Shown: positions 25,836 through 34,640 of the stretch, one piece after another
How positions within the stretch are numbered: the first letter of the stretch is position 1
Layout: every line of letters begins with the position of its first letter
NCBI GenBank assembly: GCA_017965425.1
Contig: JAGCPY010000033.1
Coordinates: 52,484 to 116,483 of the forward strand
Source: Bacteroidaceae bacterium
Lineage (GTDB): Bacteria > Bacteroidota > Bacteroidia > Bacteroidales > Bacteroidaceae
Direction of reading: 5' to 3'
Length of the DNA stretch: 64,000 nucleotides
The notes under the pieces: model-generated
Seen by the model: only the letters and a program-made list of their open reading frames with translations
Database searches by the model: none
What the model was told of the DNA's origin: nothing
Position numbers and translations under genes: made by a program

Positions 25836-26465
25836 ATGGACTTCTTGAAGAAACTGCGTGCTCCCATCGTCTGGGGAAATCTGCTGGCAATGGTGCTGGT
25901 GGTGGCGGCGTTGGTGGTGGCCGTGCTGAAAGGCATGTCGGCCTATACCCACCACGGCGAGTATATCGAAGTGCCCAGTGTGGTCGGTGAAATGGAGGGC
26001 GATGCCCGCTATGCCCTGGAGGGGCTTGAGCTTCGTGCAGTGGTTGCCGATTCAGGCTATAATGCAAAGAAACCCGCAGGGTGCATCCTCGAACAGATGC
26101 CAGCGGCGGGCCGGAAGGTCAAGTCGGGACGCGAAATCTACTTGACGGTCAACACCGACCATTCGCCAACCTTGGCCGTGCCGGACATTGCCGACAACAG
26201 CTCGCTGCGTGAGGCGCAGGCGCGGTTGAAAGCTCTCGGTTTCAAGCTGGGTAGCGTGGAGTATGTGCCTGGCGACAAGGATTGGGTTTACGGTGTCAAA
26301 AGTCGCGGACGGAATGTCTATGCAGGAGATCGTGTGCCGGTTGATGTGCCGCTCGTCTTGCAGGTTGGCAACAGCAGCAGCGAGTATGACTACGACGAGC
26401 TGGATGACCTGGAAGAGGATTCAAGTGACATGCCGGCTGAAGGGCTGGATGAGGAGCAGGACTGA
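25836..26465 (+). CDS. Membrane-anchored PASTA-domain protein
   Basis: A 209-residue protein from the ATG at 25836 (MDFLKKLRAPIVWGNLLAM); a TTG three codons earlier is less likely. A membrane helix (LAMVLVVAALVVAVLKGM) is followed by two PASTA domains, one starting EYIEVPSVVGEMEGDARYAL with EQMPAAGRKVKSGREIYLTV and one starting LAVPDIADNSSLREAQARL, and by a remnant third part. PASTA domains bind peptidoglycan or beta-lactam-like ligands. The C-terminus is very acidic (EYDYDELDDLEEDSSD), which is unusual. Its stop overlaps the start of the pseudouridine synthase gene, and ddl follows, so a cell-wall context is likely. Confidence 0.9.
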   Translation: MDFLKKLRAPIVWGNLLAMVLVVAALVVAVLKGMSAYTHHGEYIEVPSVVGEMEGDARYALEGLELRAVVADSGYNAKKPAGCILEQMPAAGRKVKSGREIYLTVNTDHSPTLAVPDIADNSSLREAQARLKALGFKLGSVEYVPGDKDWVYGVKSRGRNVYAGDRVPVDVPLVLQVGNSSSEYDYDELDDLEEDSSDMPAEGLDEEQD

Positions 26466-27541
26466 TGGACACCGACGACCTTCTGCTGGACGACGATGCC
26501 CTGGAGCTGGACGACGAAGGGCTGGAAGCCGCTTCCGACGGCACACTCTATGAGCATCGCCGCGTCGTGGCAGACAAGGGGCAGACGCTCCTGCGCGTTG
26601 ACAAATTCTTGATGGAACACCTGCGCGACACTAGTCGTGCCCGCATACAGCGCGCTGCCGAGGCGGGCTGTATCTTTGTCAACGAACGTCCTGTCAAAAG
26701 CAACTATCGCGTGAAACCCCTCGACGTGGTCACGCTGATGCTCGACCATCCGCGGCAAGTCGTCGAGGTGGAACCCGAAGACATCCCTTTGGATGTCGTT
26801 TATGAAGACAACGACCTGTTGGTGGTGAACAAACCGGCGGGGCTGGTAGTGCATCCGGGAGTGGGAAACTATAGCGGCACGTTGGTCAACGCCTTGGCAT
26901 GGCATCTGCGTGACAACCCATCCTACAATCCCAACGACCCCAGCGTGGGACTCGTCCACCGTATCGATAAGGACACAAGCGGTCTTTTGGTCGTCGCAAA
27001 GACGCCCGAAGCAAAGACAGATCTCTGCCATCAGTTCTTCGTCAAATCCACACGCCGTCAGTATAATGCCCTTGTCTGGGGTGCCTTTGACAGCAAGGAG
27101 GGACGCATCGAAGGCAACATCGCCCGCGACCCACGTGACCGTCAGCGCATGACGGTCTTCCCACCAGAGAGCGAGGTGGGCAAACCAGCCGTGACACACT
27201 GGCGTGTGCTGGAGGCTTTCGGACCTGTCACATGGGTCGAATGCGTGTTGGAAACAGGCCGCACTCATCAGATTCGTGCCCACATGAAACACATCGGCCA
27301 TCCGCTGTTCGCCGACGAACGATATGGCGGCATGGAAATCCTTCGTGGCCAGCCTACGGCATCCTACAAGGCTTTCGTCCGCAATGCCTTCGACATCTGT
27401 CCACGGCAAGCCCTGCACGCCCGCACTCTTGGTTTCTGCCATCCGAGGACTAAGCAGGAGATGGACTTCGAGGCACCGTTACCGGAAGACATGAAACAGT
27501 TGATAGAGAAATGGCTGACCCACCCCCAGCCCTCCCTGTGA
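26465..27541 (+). CDS. rluD: RluD/RluA-family pseudouridine synthase
   Basis: A 358-residue enzyme that converts uridine to pseudouridine in 23S rRNA. An acidic N-terminal tail (DDLLLDDDALELDDEGLE) precedes an S4 RNA-binding domain (LLRVDKFLMEHLRDTSRARIQ). The catalytic motif HRIDKDTSGLLVVAK has Asp168. Later family blocks are ETGRTHQIRAHMKHIGHPL and GDERYG-like DERYGG. The gene overlaps the PASTA stop (TGATG). Its last codons (THPQPSL, stop) are written by the G-rich repeat at 27519-27549, so the natural C-terminus was replaced by the element. The specific rRNA target is not proven. Confidence 0.92.
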   Translation: MDTDDLLLDDDALELDDEGLEAASDGTLYEHRRVVADKGQTLLRVDKFLMEHLRDTSRARIQRAAEAGCIFVNERPVKSNYRVKPLDVVTLMLDHPRQVVEVEPEDIPLDVVYEDNDLLVVNKPAGLVVHPGVGNYSGTLVNALAWHLRDNPSYNPNDPSVGLVHRIDKDTSGLLVVAKTPEAKTDLCHQFFVKSTRRQYNALVWGAFDSKEGRIEGNIARDPRDRQRMTVFPPESEVGKPAVTHWRVLEAFGPVTWVECVLETGRTHQIRAHMKHIGHPLFADERYGGMEILRGQPTASYKAFVRNAFDICPRQALHARTLGFCHPRTKQEMDFEAPLPEDMKQLIEKWLTHPQPSL

Positions 27542-27660
27542 GGGAGAGGTTACCTTTCAAGAATGGAATACGTTTTTAATTATAAGAAGAAAAGAGAATG
27601 AAAGAGAAACAAATAGCAAAGGATACTACTCCCTCCCTCACAGGGAGGGCGGGGGGAGGG
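27519..27660. mobile_element. Miniature element: inverted pair of G-rich repeats between rluD and ddl
   Basis: The repeat at 27519-27549 and the one at 27631-27660 are inverted copies matching at 27 of 30 positions. They share the loop variant CCCTCCCTGTGAGGGAG, which the pair at 3781/4213 lacks. The two copies of each pair are thus closest to each other, as expected for the two ends of one inserted unit. The 81 bp between them hold no nuclease gene, but they do contain the ddl start codon. Whether it is mobile is inferred. Confidence 0.5.
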
Positions 27661-28662
27661 TCCCCAATTGTTGCCATCGTCTGTGGTGGCAACAGTTCGG
27701 AACACGACGTAAGCCTGCGTAGTGCTCAAGGCATCTATAGCTTCATTGACAAAGAGAAGTTCGAGGTGTTTATTGTCGAAATAACCGGTCTCACCTGGGA
27801 AGCACACCTCGAAGGTGACAAGCGCGTGCCTGTCAGTCGCGAAGACTTCTCGTTCAAGGTCGGACGCCGTACTGTCAGACCCGACTTCGCCTATATCACC
27901 ATCCACGGCACGCCAGGCGAGGACGGTGTGCTGCAAGGCTATTTTGACCTCATCCGTTTGCCCTACAGTACCAGTGGCGTGCTCATTGAAGCCATGACGT
28001 TCAATAAATTTACGCTTAACCAGTATTTGAAAGGCTTCGGCGTCAGTGTGTCAGAAAGCCTCGTCGTCCGTCGTGGCAGCGAGGACTTGGTGACCGATGA
28101 CGAAATAGTTCAACATATTGGCTTGCCTTGCTTTGTGAAACCAAACGCTGGCGGCAGCAGTTTCGGCGTGACGAAGGTGAAGACTTTGGAGGATTTGCGC
28201 CCCGCCATCTATAAGGCCATGAACGAGAGCGATGAGGTGATGGTGGAGGCTTTTATGCCCGGCACTGAACTCACCTGCGGTTGCTACAAGGTCACAGGCA
28301 AGGACGTGGTCTTTCCTGTCACGGAAGTGGTGACACACAACGAGTTCTTCGATTACGATGCCAAGTACAAGGGCGAGGTCGATGAGATAACTCCCGCCCG
28401 CATCCCCGATGACCTGCGCGACCGTGTGCAAGCCCTCACAAGTGCCATCTACGACATCCTCGGTTGTTCGGGAATCATCCGCATTGACTACATTGTGACG
28501 AAGGTGAAAGATGAGGACGGACGTGAGCGTGACCGTATCAATATGCTTGAAATCAACACGACGCCTGGCATGACGGCTACCAGCTTCATCCCCCAACAGG
28601 TGAGGGCTGCAGGGCTGGACATCAAAGATGTGCTGACGGAGATTATTGAAGATAAACTTTAA
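27598..28662 (+). CDS. ddl: D-alanine--D-alanine ligase
   Basis: A 354-residue ATP-grasp ligase that makes D-Ala-D-Ala for peptidoglycan. Blocks seen are VAIVCGGNSSEHDVSLRSA, HGTPGEDGVLQGYFD, KPNAGGSSFGVTKV, EAFMPGTELTCGC and the metal/ATP end LEINTTPGMTATSFIP. The first 22 residues are not family sequence: MKEKQIAKDT then TPSLTGRAGGGS, the latter being the translated G-rich repeat. As with argG, the start codon lies inside the inserted unit. The natural start was probably close to the PIVAIVCGG strand. Confidence 0.95.
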   Translation: MKEKQIAKDTTPSLTGRAGGGSPIVAIVCGGNSSEHDVSLRSAQGIYSFIDKEKFEVFIVEITGLTWEAHLEGDKRVPVSREDFSFKVGRRTVRPDFAYITIHGTPGEDGVLQGYFDLIRLPYSTSGVLIEAMTFNKFTLNQYLKGFGVSVSESLVVRRGSEDLVTDDEIVQHIGLPCFVKPNAGGSSFGVTKVKTLEDLRPAIYKAMNESDEVMVEAFMPGTELTCGCYKVTGKDVVFPVTEVVTHNEFFDYDAKYKGEVDEITPARIPDDLRDRVQALTSAIYDILGCSGIIRIDYIVTKVKDEDGRERDRINMLEINTTPGMTATSFIPQQVRAAGLDIKDVLTEIIEDKL

Positions 28663-28680
28663 AGTGAATAATAGATTGTT

Positions 28681-29856
28681 ATGCTAAGTTCTCAGATACC
28701 GGAAGAGTTCAAGGACATACGTCCATACGCTGACGACGAATTGCCGCAAGTCCTGGCCGAGCTGATGGCCGACGAGCAGTTTCTGCAGGTAGTGAAACAA
28801 GTAGCACCCGATATGGTCAAGAAACTGCCTGCCACGCTTTCCTCCCTTCAGGGTGGGGGTGGGGTAGTTGGCTCTCTTGCCATCCAGAAGGCTTTCTTCT
28901 ATCCTCTTGTACAGAAGATTGTAAAAGAATGCACGTCTGGTGTTGACCTTTCCCTTCCAGAAGGCTTCGACCGCACGTCGCCCCACACCTTTATTACCAA
29001 TCATCGTGATATCGTCCTTGACTCCGCCTTCCTCAGTGCTTTGCTCGTTGACAACGGCTTCCCCACGACCGTGGAGATTGCCATCGGCGACAATCTGCTC
29101 ATTTATCCGTGGATCAAGAAGCTGGTGCGTATCAATAAGTCGTTCATCGTACAACGTTCTCTCTCCATGCGCGAGATGCTACGTTCCAGTCAGATGATGA
29201 GCCGATACATGCACTTCGCCATTGCCGAGAAACACGAAAATATCTGGATTGCCCAGCGTGAAGGTCGTGCCAAGGATTCCGACGATCGCACGCAGGATTC
29301 GTTGCTCAAAATGATGGCGATGGGTGGAGATGGCTCCATCATCGACCGACTGAAGCAGCTGCACCTTGTGCCGATGGCACTCAGCTATGAGTTCGACCCG
29401 TGTGATTTCCTCAAGGCCAAGGAGTTTCAGCAGAAACGCGATGTAGAAGGCTTCAAGAAAAGCCGTGAGGACGACCTCGTCAACATGAAGACTGGCATCT
29501 TCGGGAAGAAAGGGCGTGTTCACTTCCAAGCGGCTCCATGCATAGACTCATGGCTTGATTCCCTCGACCCTGATATGCCGAAGACCGAGTTGTTCCCCCT
29601 TATTGCTCAGCACATTGACCGCGAAATACATCGTTCCTATTGCCTCTATCCCTGCAACTATATTGCAGCTGATGTCCTTCTTGGCGAGAATGTTCATAGT
29701 GACTATTATACACGCGATGAATTTCTCTCTTTCGACGATTATGTCTTCAAGCGTGTTGCACTTGTGGATGTTCCTGAGCCCGACGAGGCCTTCCTGCGCG
29801 AACGCATCCTCACCATGTATGCTAATCCTGTGTTTAATCAAGAGAAAGCCAAATAA
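28681..29856 (+). CDS. 1-acyl-sn-glycerol-3-phosphate acyltransferase-like protein, with in-frame repeat insert
   Basis: A 391-residue protein with the acyltransferase motif FITNHRDIVLDSAFLS and a second block IAQREGRAKDSDDRTQ. It probably acylates a glycerol phosphate or another lipid head group. Residues 58-66 (SLQGGGGVV) are the translation of a lone G-rich repeat (28841-28864), placed in frame between two helices of the N-terminal part. It starts 18 bp after ddl. It is larger than PlsC (about 240 residues), so it belongs to a longer Bacteroidetes subfamily. Confidence 0.82.
   Translation: MLSSQIPEEFKDIRPYADDELPQVLAELMADEQFLQVVKQVAPDMVKKLPATLSSLQGGGGVVGSLAIQKAFFYPLVQKIVKECTSGVDLSLPEGFDRTSPHTFITNHRDIVLDSAFLSALLVDNGFPTTVEIAIGDNLLIYPWIKKLVRINKSFIVQRSLSMREMLRSSQMMSRYMHFAIAEKHENIWIAQREGRAKDSDDRTQDSLLKMMAMGGDGSIIDRLKQLHLVPMALSYEFDPCDFLKAKEFQQKRDVEGFKKSREDDLVNMKTGIFGKKGRVHFQAAPCIDSWLDSLDPDMPKTELFPLIAQHIDREIHRSYCLYPCNYIAADVLLGENVHSDYYTRDEFLSFDDYVFKRVALVDVPEPDEAFLRERILTMYANPVFNQEKAK
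28841..28864. repeat. Lone G-rich repeat copy inside a coding region
   Basis: CCTCCCTTCAGGGTGGGGGTGGGG is a shorter, diverged copy of the repeats at 3781, 4213, 27519 and 27631, in the orientation of the 4213 and 27631 copies. It is translated in frame as part of the acyltransferase. Confidence 0.6.
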
Positions 29857-29866
29857 TTAGTTGCGA

Positions 29867-30520
29867 ATGGCCACGAACAGACTGCTGCAAATAGGCGAGA
29901 GCATCCTCTTCTTATTAGTGCCGATTCTCTTTTATGCTTGTTCTTCAGACGAAGACAGTAAGCCCTATCCCCCTCTTGTCACAGAGTTGGCGATGGCACA
30001 GGCTGATGACCAAGGGCAAATGGCATCTTTCTTCACGGACAGTGGCAAGAGCTATCTTGTTTCCAATGAAATCAAAGGTATGGATGCCAATGCGCTCATG
30101 CGATGTCTGATAGGCTTTGTCGAAGAAGAAAAGGGTCACGCTAAAGTTTATACGGCTCAGGTCGTTCCCGTCCTTTCAGATGCGACTAACACCAAAACGA
30201 AAAAACGTGACCCGACAGGCGTTGCCAGTGTGTGGCTTGGCGGAGGCTTTGTCAACCTTCATCTTACGCCCAAGACACAGGGTGGCAAACAGGCATGGGG
30301 CTTTTTGCGTGACACCTTGACCCAAAACATACTTGGTGGAAGAACTTATTATATATCCCTTTATCATGATTTGCGTGATGATGCTCCGGCATTCACCACC
30401 GACCTTTACGCCAGCATCTCTCTCGACTCCATCGCCTCTCCTTGTTCTTCAAACGATTCAATCTGTTTGATCATCCCGACATTTGAGGGTGTGGCTACGT
30501 GGCTGCTTGGAGGCTTTTGA
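29867..30520 (+). CDS. NigD-like lipoprotein
   Basis: A 217-residue lipoprotein from the ATG at 29867 (MATNRLLQIGE); a TTG two codons earlier opens the frame but is less likely. The signal peptide ends in the lipobox FYACSSDED. The C-terminal half (VASVWLGGGFVNLHLTPKTQGGKQ, then YYISLYHDLRDDAPAF) resembles the beta-rich NigD-like domain common in Bacteroidales. The function of that family is unknown. It follows the acyltransferase with almost no gap. Confidence 0.7.
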   Translation: MATNRLLQIGESILFLLVPILFYACSSDEDSKPYPPLVTELAMAQADDQGQMASFFTDSGKSYLVSNEIKGMDANALMRCLIGFVEEEKGHAKVYTAQVVPVLSDATNTKTKKRDPTGVASVWLGGGFVNLHLTPKTQGGKQAWGFLRDTLTQNILGGRTYYISLYHDLRDDAPAFTTDLYASISLDSIASPCSSNDSICLIIPTFEGVATWLLGGF

Positions 30521-30614
30521 ACTCACGCATTGAGCCATGCCTGTAAAGATAAATTAGACAATACTGTCTTGCCAAACAAGTCATGCCTATTCCTTATAAG
30601 AACAGATAAATGAG

Positions 30615-30622
30615 TAACTTTG
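30615..30622 (+). promoter_or_regulatory. Promoter -7 element for the lipid A/core operon
   Basis: TAACTTTG at 30615-30622 fits TAnnTTTG and lies 40 bp before waaA, in the 142-bp gap after the NigD-like gene. The -33 region is not clear. The genes after it up to 48368 are packed with overlaps or gaps of a few bases, apart from a 26-bp gap before 38410. Confidence 0.5.
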
Positions 30623-30662
30623 CTGCGCATAATGCCGATATAGGCCAACATGCACAACTGCC

Positions 30663-31928
30663 ATGCGCATCATATACGATTTAGTCCTTCATATAGCACA
30701 ATTCATTCTATGTCGGGTCGTGTCCCGCTTCGCCTCTCCCAATAGCAAGTTGGGGAAGTTTATCATTGGGCAGAAAGGACTTTGGACGGATGTAGAAGCT
30801 TCATTTTCAGGACCAAGAGATGATGTGCGACCGATCTTGTGGATTCACGCTTCTTCCTATGGAGAGTACAATATAGCCCGTCCCCTCATCCAACTCCTTC
30901 GTGCACGAGGTGGTTATTCCTTTGTCCTGACCTTTTTTTCTCCGACAGGTATTGAACAACTGCAGAACCATCATGAGGAGGTGGATTATTTGTTCCCGAT
31001 GGCTTTGGATACCCGATCAAACGCTCGTCGGTTCTTAAATGCCATTCATCCAGAGAAGGCAATCTTCATGGTTTCGGAATACTGGCCCAACCATCTTTTG
31101 GAATTGAAGCAGCAGCAGATCCCCACCTTTCTGGTTTCTGCTCATATCACTGGGCACGAGCCTTTTTTCCATAAGTATGGTGGCTTGTTCAGAAAAGCTT
31201 TGAAGGCATTCACTCATATCTTCGTCCTTGATTCAGCTTCACGTGAACATTTGGCATCCATCGGGATGGAGAATGTGACGGTTACGGGCGATCCTCTTTT
31301 TGATCATGTCATGGCACGTTCTGCGACTGATTATTACAATGCCACCGTTGAACATTTCGTCGCACAGGGTGATGTGTTCATTGCGGGTAGTATTCATAAT
31401 GACCAAGATTTAGAACTTGTAGCCGCGCTTGCCAATCGTCATCCTGATACACATTTCCTTATCGTGCCTCATGAAATTAACGCAGGTATATTATCAGCGA
31501 TTAAGGAAAAGTTTGCGGGAAAAACCTGCTGCTACTCAGAATGTACGGCGCAGACCGATTTCTCGAATGTCCAGAATCTTATGATTGATTTCATAGGTGA
31601 ACTGACCTATTTATATAGATATGCACGATGGGCATACATAGGAGGTGGATTCACTCCATATCTGCACAGCGTGATTGAGGCAACTGCTTATGGTCTGCCG
31701 GTAGCATTTGGCCCACGTATTGAAAGAAAACCTGTGGCACAGGACTTGATGGTTAGTGGCTTAGGACGTTCAGTGAGCTCTGTTCAGGAATTGGATGATT
31801 GGTTCAAAGGCCTACAACACAATGAGTCACTGCTGGGGCAGCTGAAGAGTCAGGCTATTTCTTTTATGCAACGGCGTCAGGATAGTACGGATATGATTGT
31901 TAAAATGATTCTGGAAAATGAAGGATAA
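30663..31928 (+). CDS. waaA: 3-deoxy-D-manno-octulosonic acid (Kdo) transferase
   Basis: A 421-residue GT30 enzyme that adds Kdo from CMP-Kdo to lipid A precursor at the inner membrane. Family blocks seen are IWIHASSYGEYN-like (LWIHASSYGEYNIARPLI), FFSPTGIEQL, the GSIHNDQDLELV block and the C-terminal GGGFTPYLHSVIEATAYGLPVAFGP. Length agrees with E. coli WaaA. It opens the envelope operon and overlaps the acyltransferase gene by 11 bp. Confidence 0.93.
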   Translation: MRIIYDLVLHIAQFILCRVVSRFASPNSKLGKFIIGQKGLWTDVEASFSGPRDDVRPILWIHASSYGEYNIARPLIQLLRARGGYSFVLTFFSPTGIEQLQNHHEEVDYLFPMALDTRSNARRFLNAIHPEKAIFMVSEYWPNHLLELKQQQIPTFLVSAHITGHEPFFHKYGGLFRKALKAFTHIFVLDSASREHLASIGMENVTVTGDPLFDHVMARSATDYYNATVEHFVAQGDVFIAGSIHNDQDLELVAALANRHPDTHFLIVPHEINAGILSAIKEKFAGKTCCYSECTAQTDFSNVQNLMIDFIGELTYLYRYARWAYIGGGFTPYLHSVIEATAYGLPVAFGPRIERKPVAQDLMVSGLGRSVSSVQELDDWFKGLQHNESLLGQLKSQAISFMQRRQDSTDMIVKMILENEG

Positions 31929-32844
31929 ATTGCTCTATCATATTTATATTTTCCTGTTCGGGTCTTTGGCTCGTCTCCCCTTGGGCGTGCTATATGCTTT
32001 CAGTTCCTTTGTTTACTTTTTGATGTTTCATGTCCTTCGCTATCGGAAGAAAGTTGTATTGAATAATATCAAGACTGTATTTCCCTCTTGGACAACTGAC
32101 GAACAAGAAGCTCTTGTCCGCAAATTCTATCATTATCTCAGCGAACTTATCGTGGAAATCATCAAGGTGCTTCATATATCGGAAGAAGAGATGAACAAGC
32201 GAGTGGAAGCTTATGGCACGGATATTGTGGAGCAATATGCTCATGAAGGCCATCCTGTGTTTGTGTTGATGGGGCATTTCGGGAACTGGGAATGGGCTCA
32301 GCAGATGTATCGTCATGTAGATAATCCTGCCGTGAAGTGCCAAATCTATCGTCCTTCACGCAGCGAGGCATTTGACAACGTGATGCTACGATTGCGTTCA
32401 CGGTTCAATAGTACATGTATCAAACAGATGCAAGCCTATCGTTCTATCCTGAAGATGAAACAGGATGGAACTCCATTCCTTGTCACTTTTCTGACAGACC
32501 AGCATCCCAACAGTGCCATCATGAAGTATTGGACATCTTTCCTTGGACAAGATTCGGCTTACATTGTCGGGCAGGAAGAACTTGGGCGAAAAGTAGATGC
32601 CAGGTATGTTTATCTGGACATTGAAAGGCCTTCGCGTGGACATTATCGCATGACAGTTCGTCCACTGGAACCTGCAGAAAACGAGGAATATCCATATACG
32701 ATTTCATACCTTAAAATGATGGAAGCGTCCATCCTGCGTCAACCGGAGATATGGCTTTGGTCGCATCGCCGGTGGTTCATCACTCATCAGGAGTATAATC
32801 GATGGAGAGAAACACTCCGAACATCAAAACCGCATACAATATGA
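31918..32844 (+). CDS. Lipid A acyltransferase (LpxL/HtrB-type)
   Basis: A 308-residue late acyltransferase. An N-terminal membrane anchor is followed by the HX4E motif in MGHFGNWEWAQQM. Later blocks IYRPSRSEAFDNVMLRLR and TFLTDQHPNSAIMKYWTSFLG match the family. It adds a secondary acyl chain to Kdo-lipid A. The gene overlaps both waaA and the kdsB-like gene. Confidence 0.92.
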   Translation: MKDKLLYHIYIFLFGSLARLPLGVLYAFSSFVYFLMFHVLRYRKKVVLNNIKTVFPSWTTDEQEALVRKFYHYLSELIVEIIKVLHISEEEMNKRVEAYGTDIVEQYAHEGHPVFVLMGHFGNWEWAQQMYRHVDNPAVKCQIYRPSRSEAFDNVMLRLRSRFNSTCIKQMQAYRSILKMKQDGTPFLVTFLTDQHPNSAIMKYWTSFLGQDSAYIVGQEELGRKVDARYVYLDIERPSRGHYRMTVRPLEPAENEEYPYTISYLKMMEASILRQPEIWLWSHRRWFITHQEYNRWRETLRTSKPHTI

Positions 32845-33575
32845 ATATTATTTGTGTAATCCCAGCCCGTGGAGGTAGTAGTCGCTTCTTTGAGAAGCCA
32901 CTTGCAAAGATTCTTGGAAAGCCCATGATACAGTGGGTCTATGAACACTGTAAAACCGTCCCGGAATTTGCGGAGGTCTATGTGGCTACAGACAGCAACC
33001 GCATCCGTGAGGCAGCTGAAGCCTTTGGCGCCAGCGTTGTCATGACCCGTTCTGATCACGATACCGCCACCGAGCGTCTCTATGAGGTATCTACTCGTAT
33101 TCCTGCAGATCTCTATGTGATGGTCAACGGCGACGAACCTCTTCTCACGCGCGAAGCAATTATCCAATGCATTCCTGATAAAATAGGGGAGGATGAGCTG
33201 TATGTCTCTAACCTCATGACAGACTTTGAGAATCCCGTGGAAGTCGTTGATGCCACTAACCTGAAAATCGTCACGGCCAAGGATGACCGCTGTCTTTTCA
33301 TTTCACGTTCTCCCATCCCATACCCTAAAGGTGCGATGGACTACGTCTTTCATAAGTTTGTTGGTGTGGGTGCATTCAATCGTAAAGCACTCGATTTCTA
33401 TCACAATACGCCTCGGGGGCCAATTGAAAAGATTGAGGAAAACGACAGCTTCCGCTTCCTCGAGAACCACGTCCCTATTTACTACTATAATGCACATTGC
33501 AAATCGCTCAGTGTTGATACACCAAAGGATATCGCAGGCGTGGAATCATATTTGAGAGCAAAGAATGAAGGGTGA
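32841..33575 (+). CDS. CMP-Kdo synthetase-family cytidylyltransferase (KdsB-like)
   Basis: A 244-residue nucleotidyltransferase from the ATG at 32841 (MNIICVIPARGGSSRFFEKP), overlapping the previous stop (ATGA). The nucleotide loop PARGGSSR differs from the PARYASTR form usual in KdsB, and Glu replaces Gly in the EKPL position. YVATDSNRI, VNGDEPL and PIPYPKGA follow, which fit KdsB or a close relative that activates another Kdo-like sugar. Next to waaA, CMP-Kdo is the most likely product, but a related sugar acid (for example 8-amino-Kdo) cannot be excluded. Confidence 0.8.
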   Translation: MNIICVIPARGGSSRFFEKPLAKILGKPMIQWVYEHCKTVPEFAEVYVATDSNRIREAAEAFGASVVMTRSDHDTATERLYEVSTRIPADLYVMVNGDEPLLTREAIIQCIPDKIGEDELYVSNLMTDFENPVEVVDATNLKIVTAKDDRCLFISRSPIPYPKGAMDYVFHKFVGVGAFNRKALDFYHNTPRGPIEKIEENDSFRFLENHVPIYYYNAHCKSLSVDTPKDIAGVESYLRAKNEG

Positions 33576-33578
33576 GGA

Positions 33579-34640
33579 ATGAGGGTCGGATTTGATGCAA
33601 AGAAAGCCGTTCGCAACTGCACGGGTATTGGTAATTATAGTCGGCGGTGCATCCGTGCTGTAGAGCAAGAAGGGATTGACGTCCGCCTCTTCTATGGTCG
33701 CCAGCCGATATGGGGTGAGGTGTGGCGGAACTTGTTGCAGTGGTGGTCGGTGCGTCGTAGCCATGTGGATGTTTACCATGGACTGAGCAACGAGCTTCCT
33801 TTCGGCATCCAATGGTCGGGCGTTAAAAGCGTAGTAACTATCCACGACCTCATCTTTCTACGTTTTCCAGAAACTTATGGCTGGCTTCAGCGTCAAATAT
33901 TGAAACTGAAAACTCGCTATGCTTGTCGTGTTGCAGACCGTATTGTGGCTGTTAGCGAGATGACCCGTCAGGACATCATCCGTTTCTACGAAGTAAACCC
34001 GGCACGCATCGAAGTTATTTATCAGAGTATAGACGATATTTTTCGTCAATCGTTGTCTGTGGACGAATTGAATGTTGTCAGGCAACGATACGGGTTGCCC
34101 AACTGCTTTGTTCTTTGTGTCGGTACCATTCAGACCCGCAAGAATCAGCATACTTTAGTAAAGGCACTGCCTTTGTTACCTGACGACATTCATCTGGTGC
34201 TTGTGGGACGGGAAGAGTCTTACGCCACGTTGGTTCGTCAGACAGCTGATATTCTTGGAGTCTCTTCGCGCGTACACATTTATAACGATGTCCCTACTGA
34301 AGACCTGCCTGCTTTCTACCAACTGGCATTTGTCTTTGCCTGCCTTTCTCATTTCGAAGGGTTTGGCATCCCTATAGCAGAGGCATTGGCCAGTGGAACG
34401 CCCGTCATTGGAGCCACAGGATCCTGCCTTGAAGAGGCTGGAGGTTCGGATTCTATTTACATCTGTCCAGATGATTATCAAGAATTGGCTCATGTTGTTG
34501 CGGAACTTTTAAACTCACCAGAACGAGTGCGTCAGATGGCAAAATTTGGACGGCGTTATGCAGCTCGTTTCACTGACCAGCAACTTGGAAAGCATCTTCT
34601 AAGCACATATCACGAACTCTTAAACCATTCTTTAGGATGA
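33579..34640 (+). CDS. GT4-family glycosyltransferase
   Basis: A 353-residue glycosyltransferase of the GT-B fold. N-terminal acceptor part: GIGNYSRRCIRAV and VDVYHGLSNELPFG. C-terminal donor-binding part: FVLCVGTIQTRKNQHTLVKAL and the E-x7-E block SHFEGFGIPIAEALASGTPVIG. Probably retaining, acting on the lipid A core or O-glycan. The sugar is unknown. It starts 3 bp after the kdsB-like gene and overlaps the next one. Confidence 0.9.
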   Translation: MRVGFDAKKAVRNCTGIGNYSRRCIRAVEQEGIDVRLFYGRQPIWGEVWRNLLQWWSVRRSHVDVYHGLSNELPFGIQWSGVKSVVTIHDLIFLRFPETYGWLQRQILKLKTRYACRVADRIVAVSEMTRQDIIRFYEVNPARIEVIYQSIDDIFRQSLSVDELNVVRQRYGLPNCFVLCVGTIQTRKNQHTLVKALPLLPDDIHLVLVGREESYATLVRQTADILGVSSRVHIYNDVPTEDLPAFYQLAFVFACLSHFEGFGIPIAEALASGTPVIGATGSCLEEAGGSDSIYICPDDYQELAHVVAELLNSPERVRQMAKFGRRYAARFTDQQLGKHLLSTYHELLNHSLG

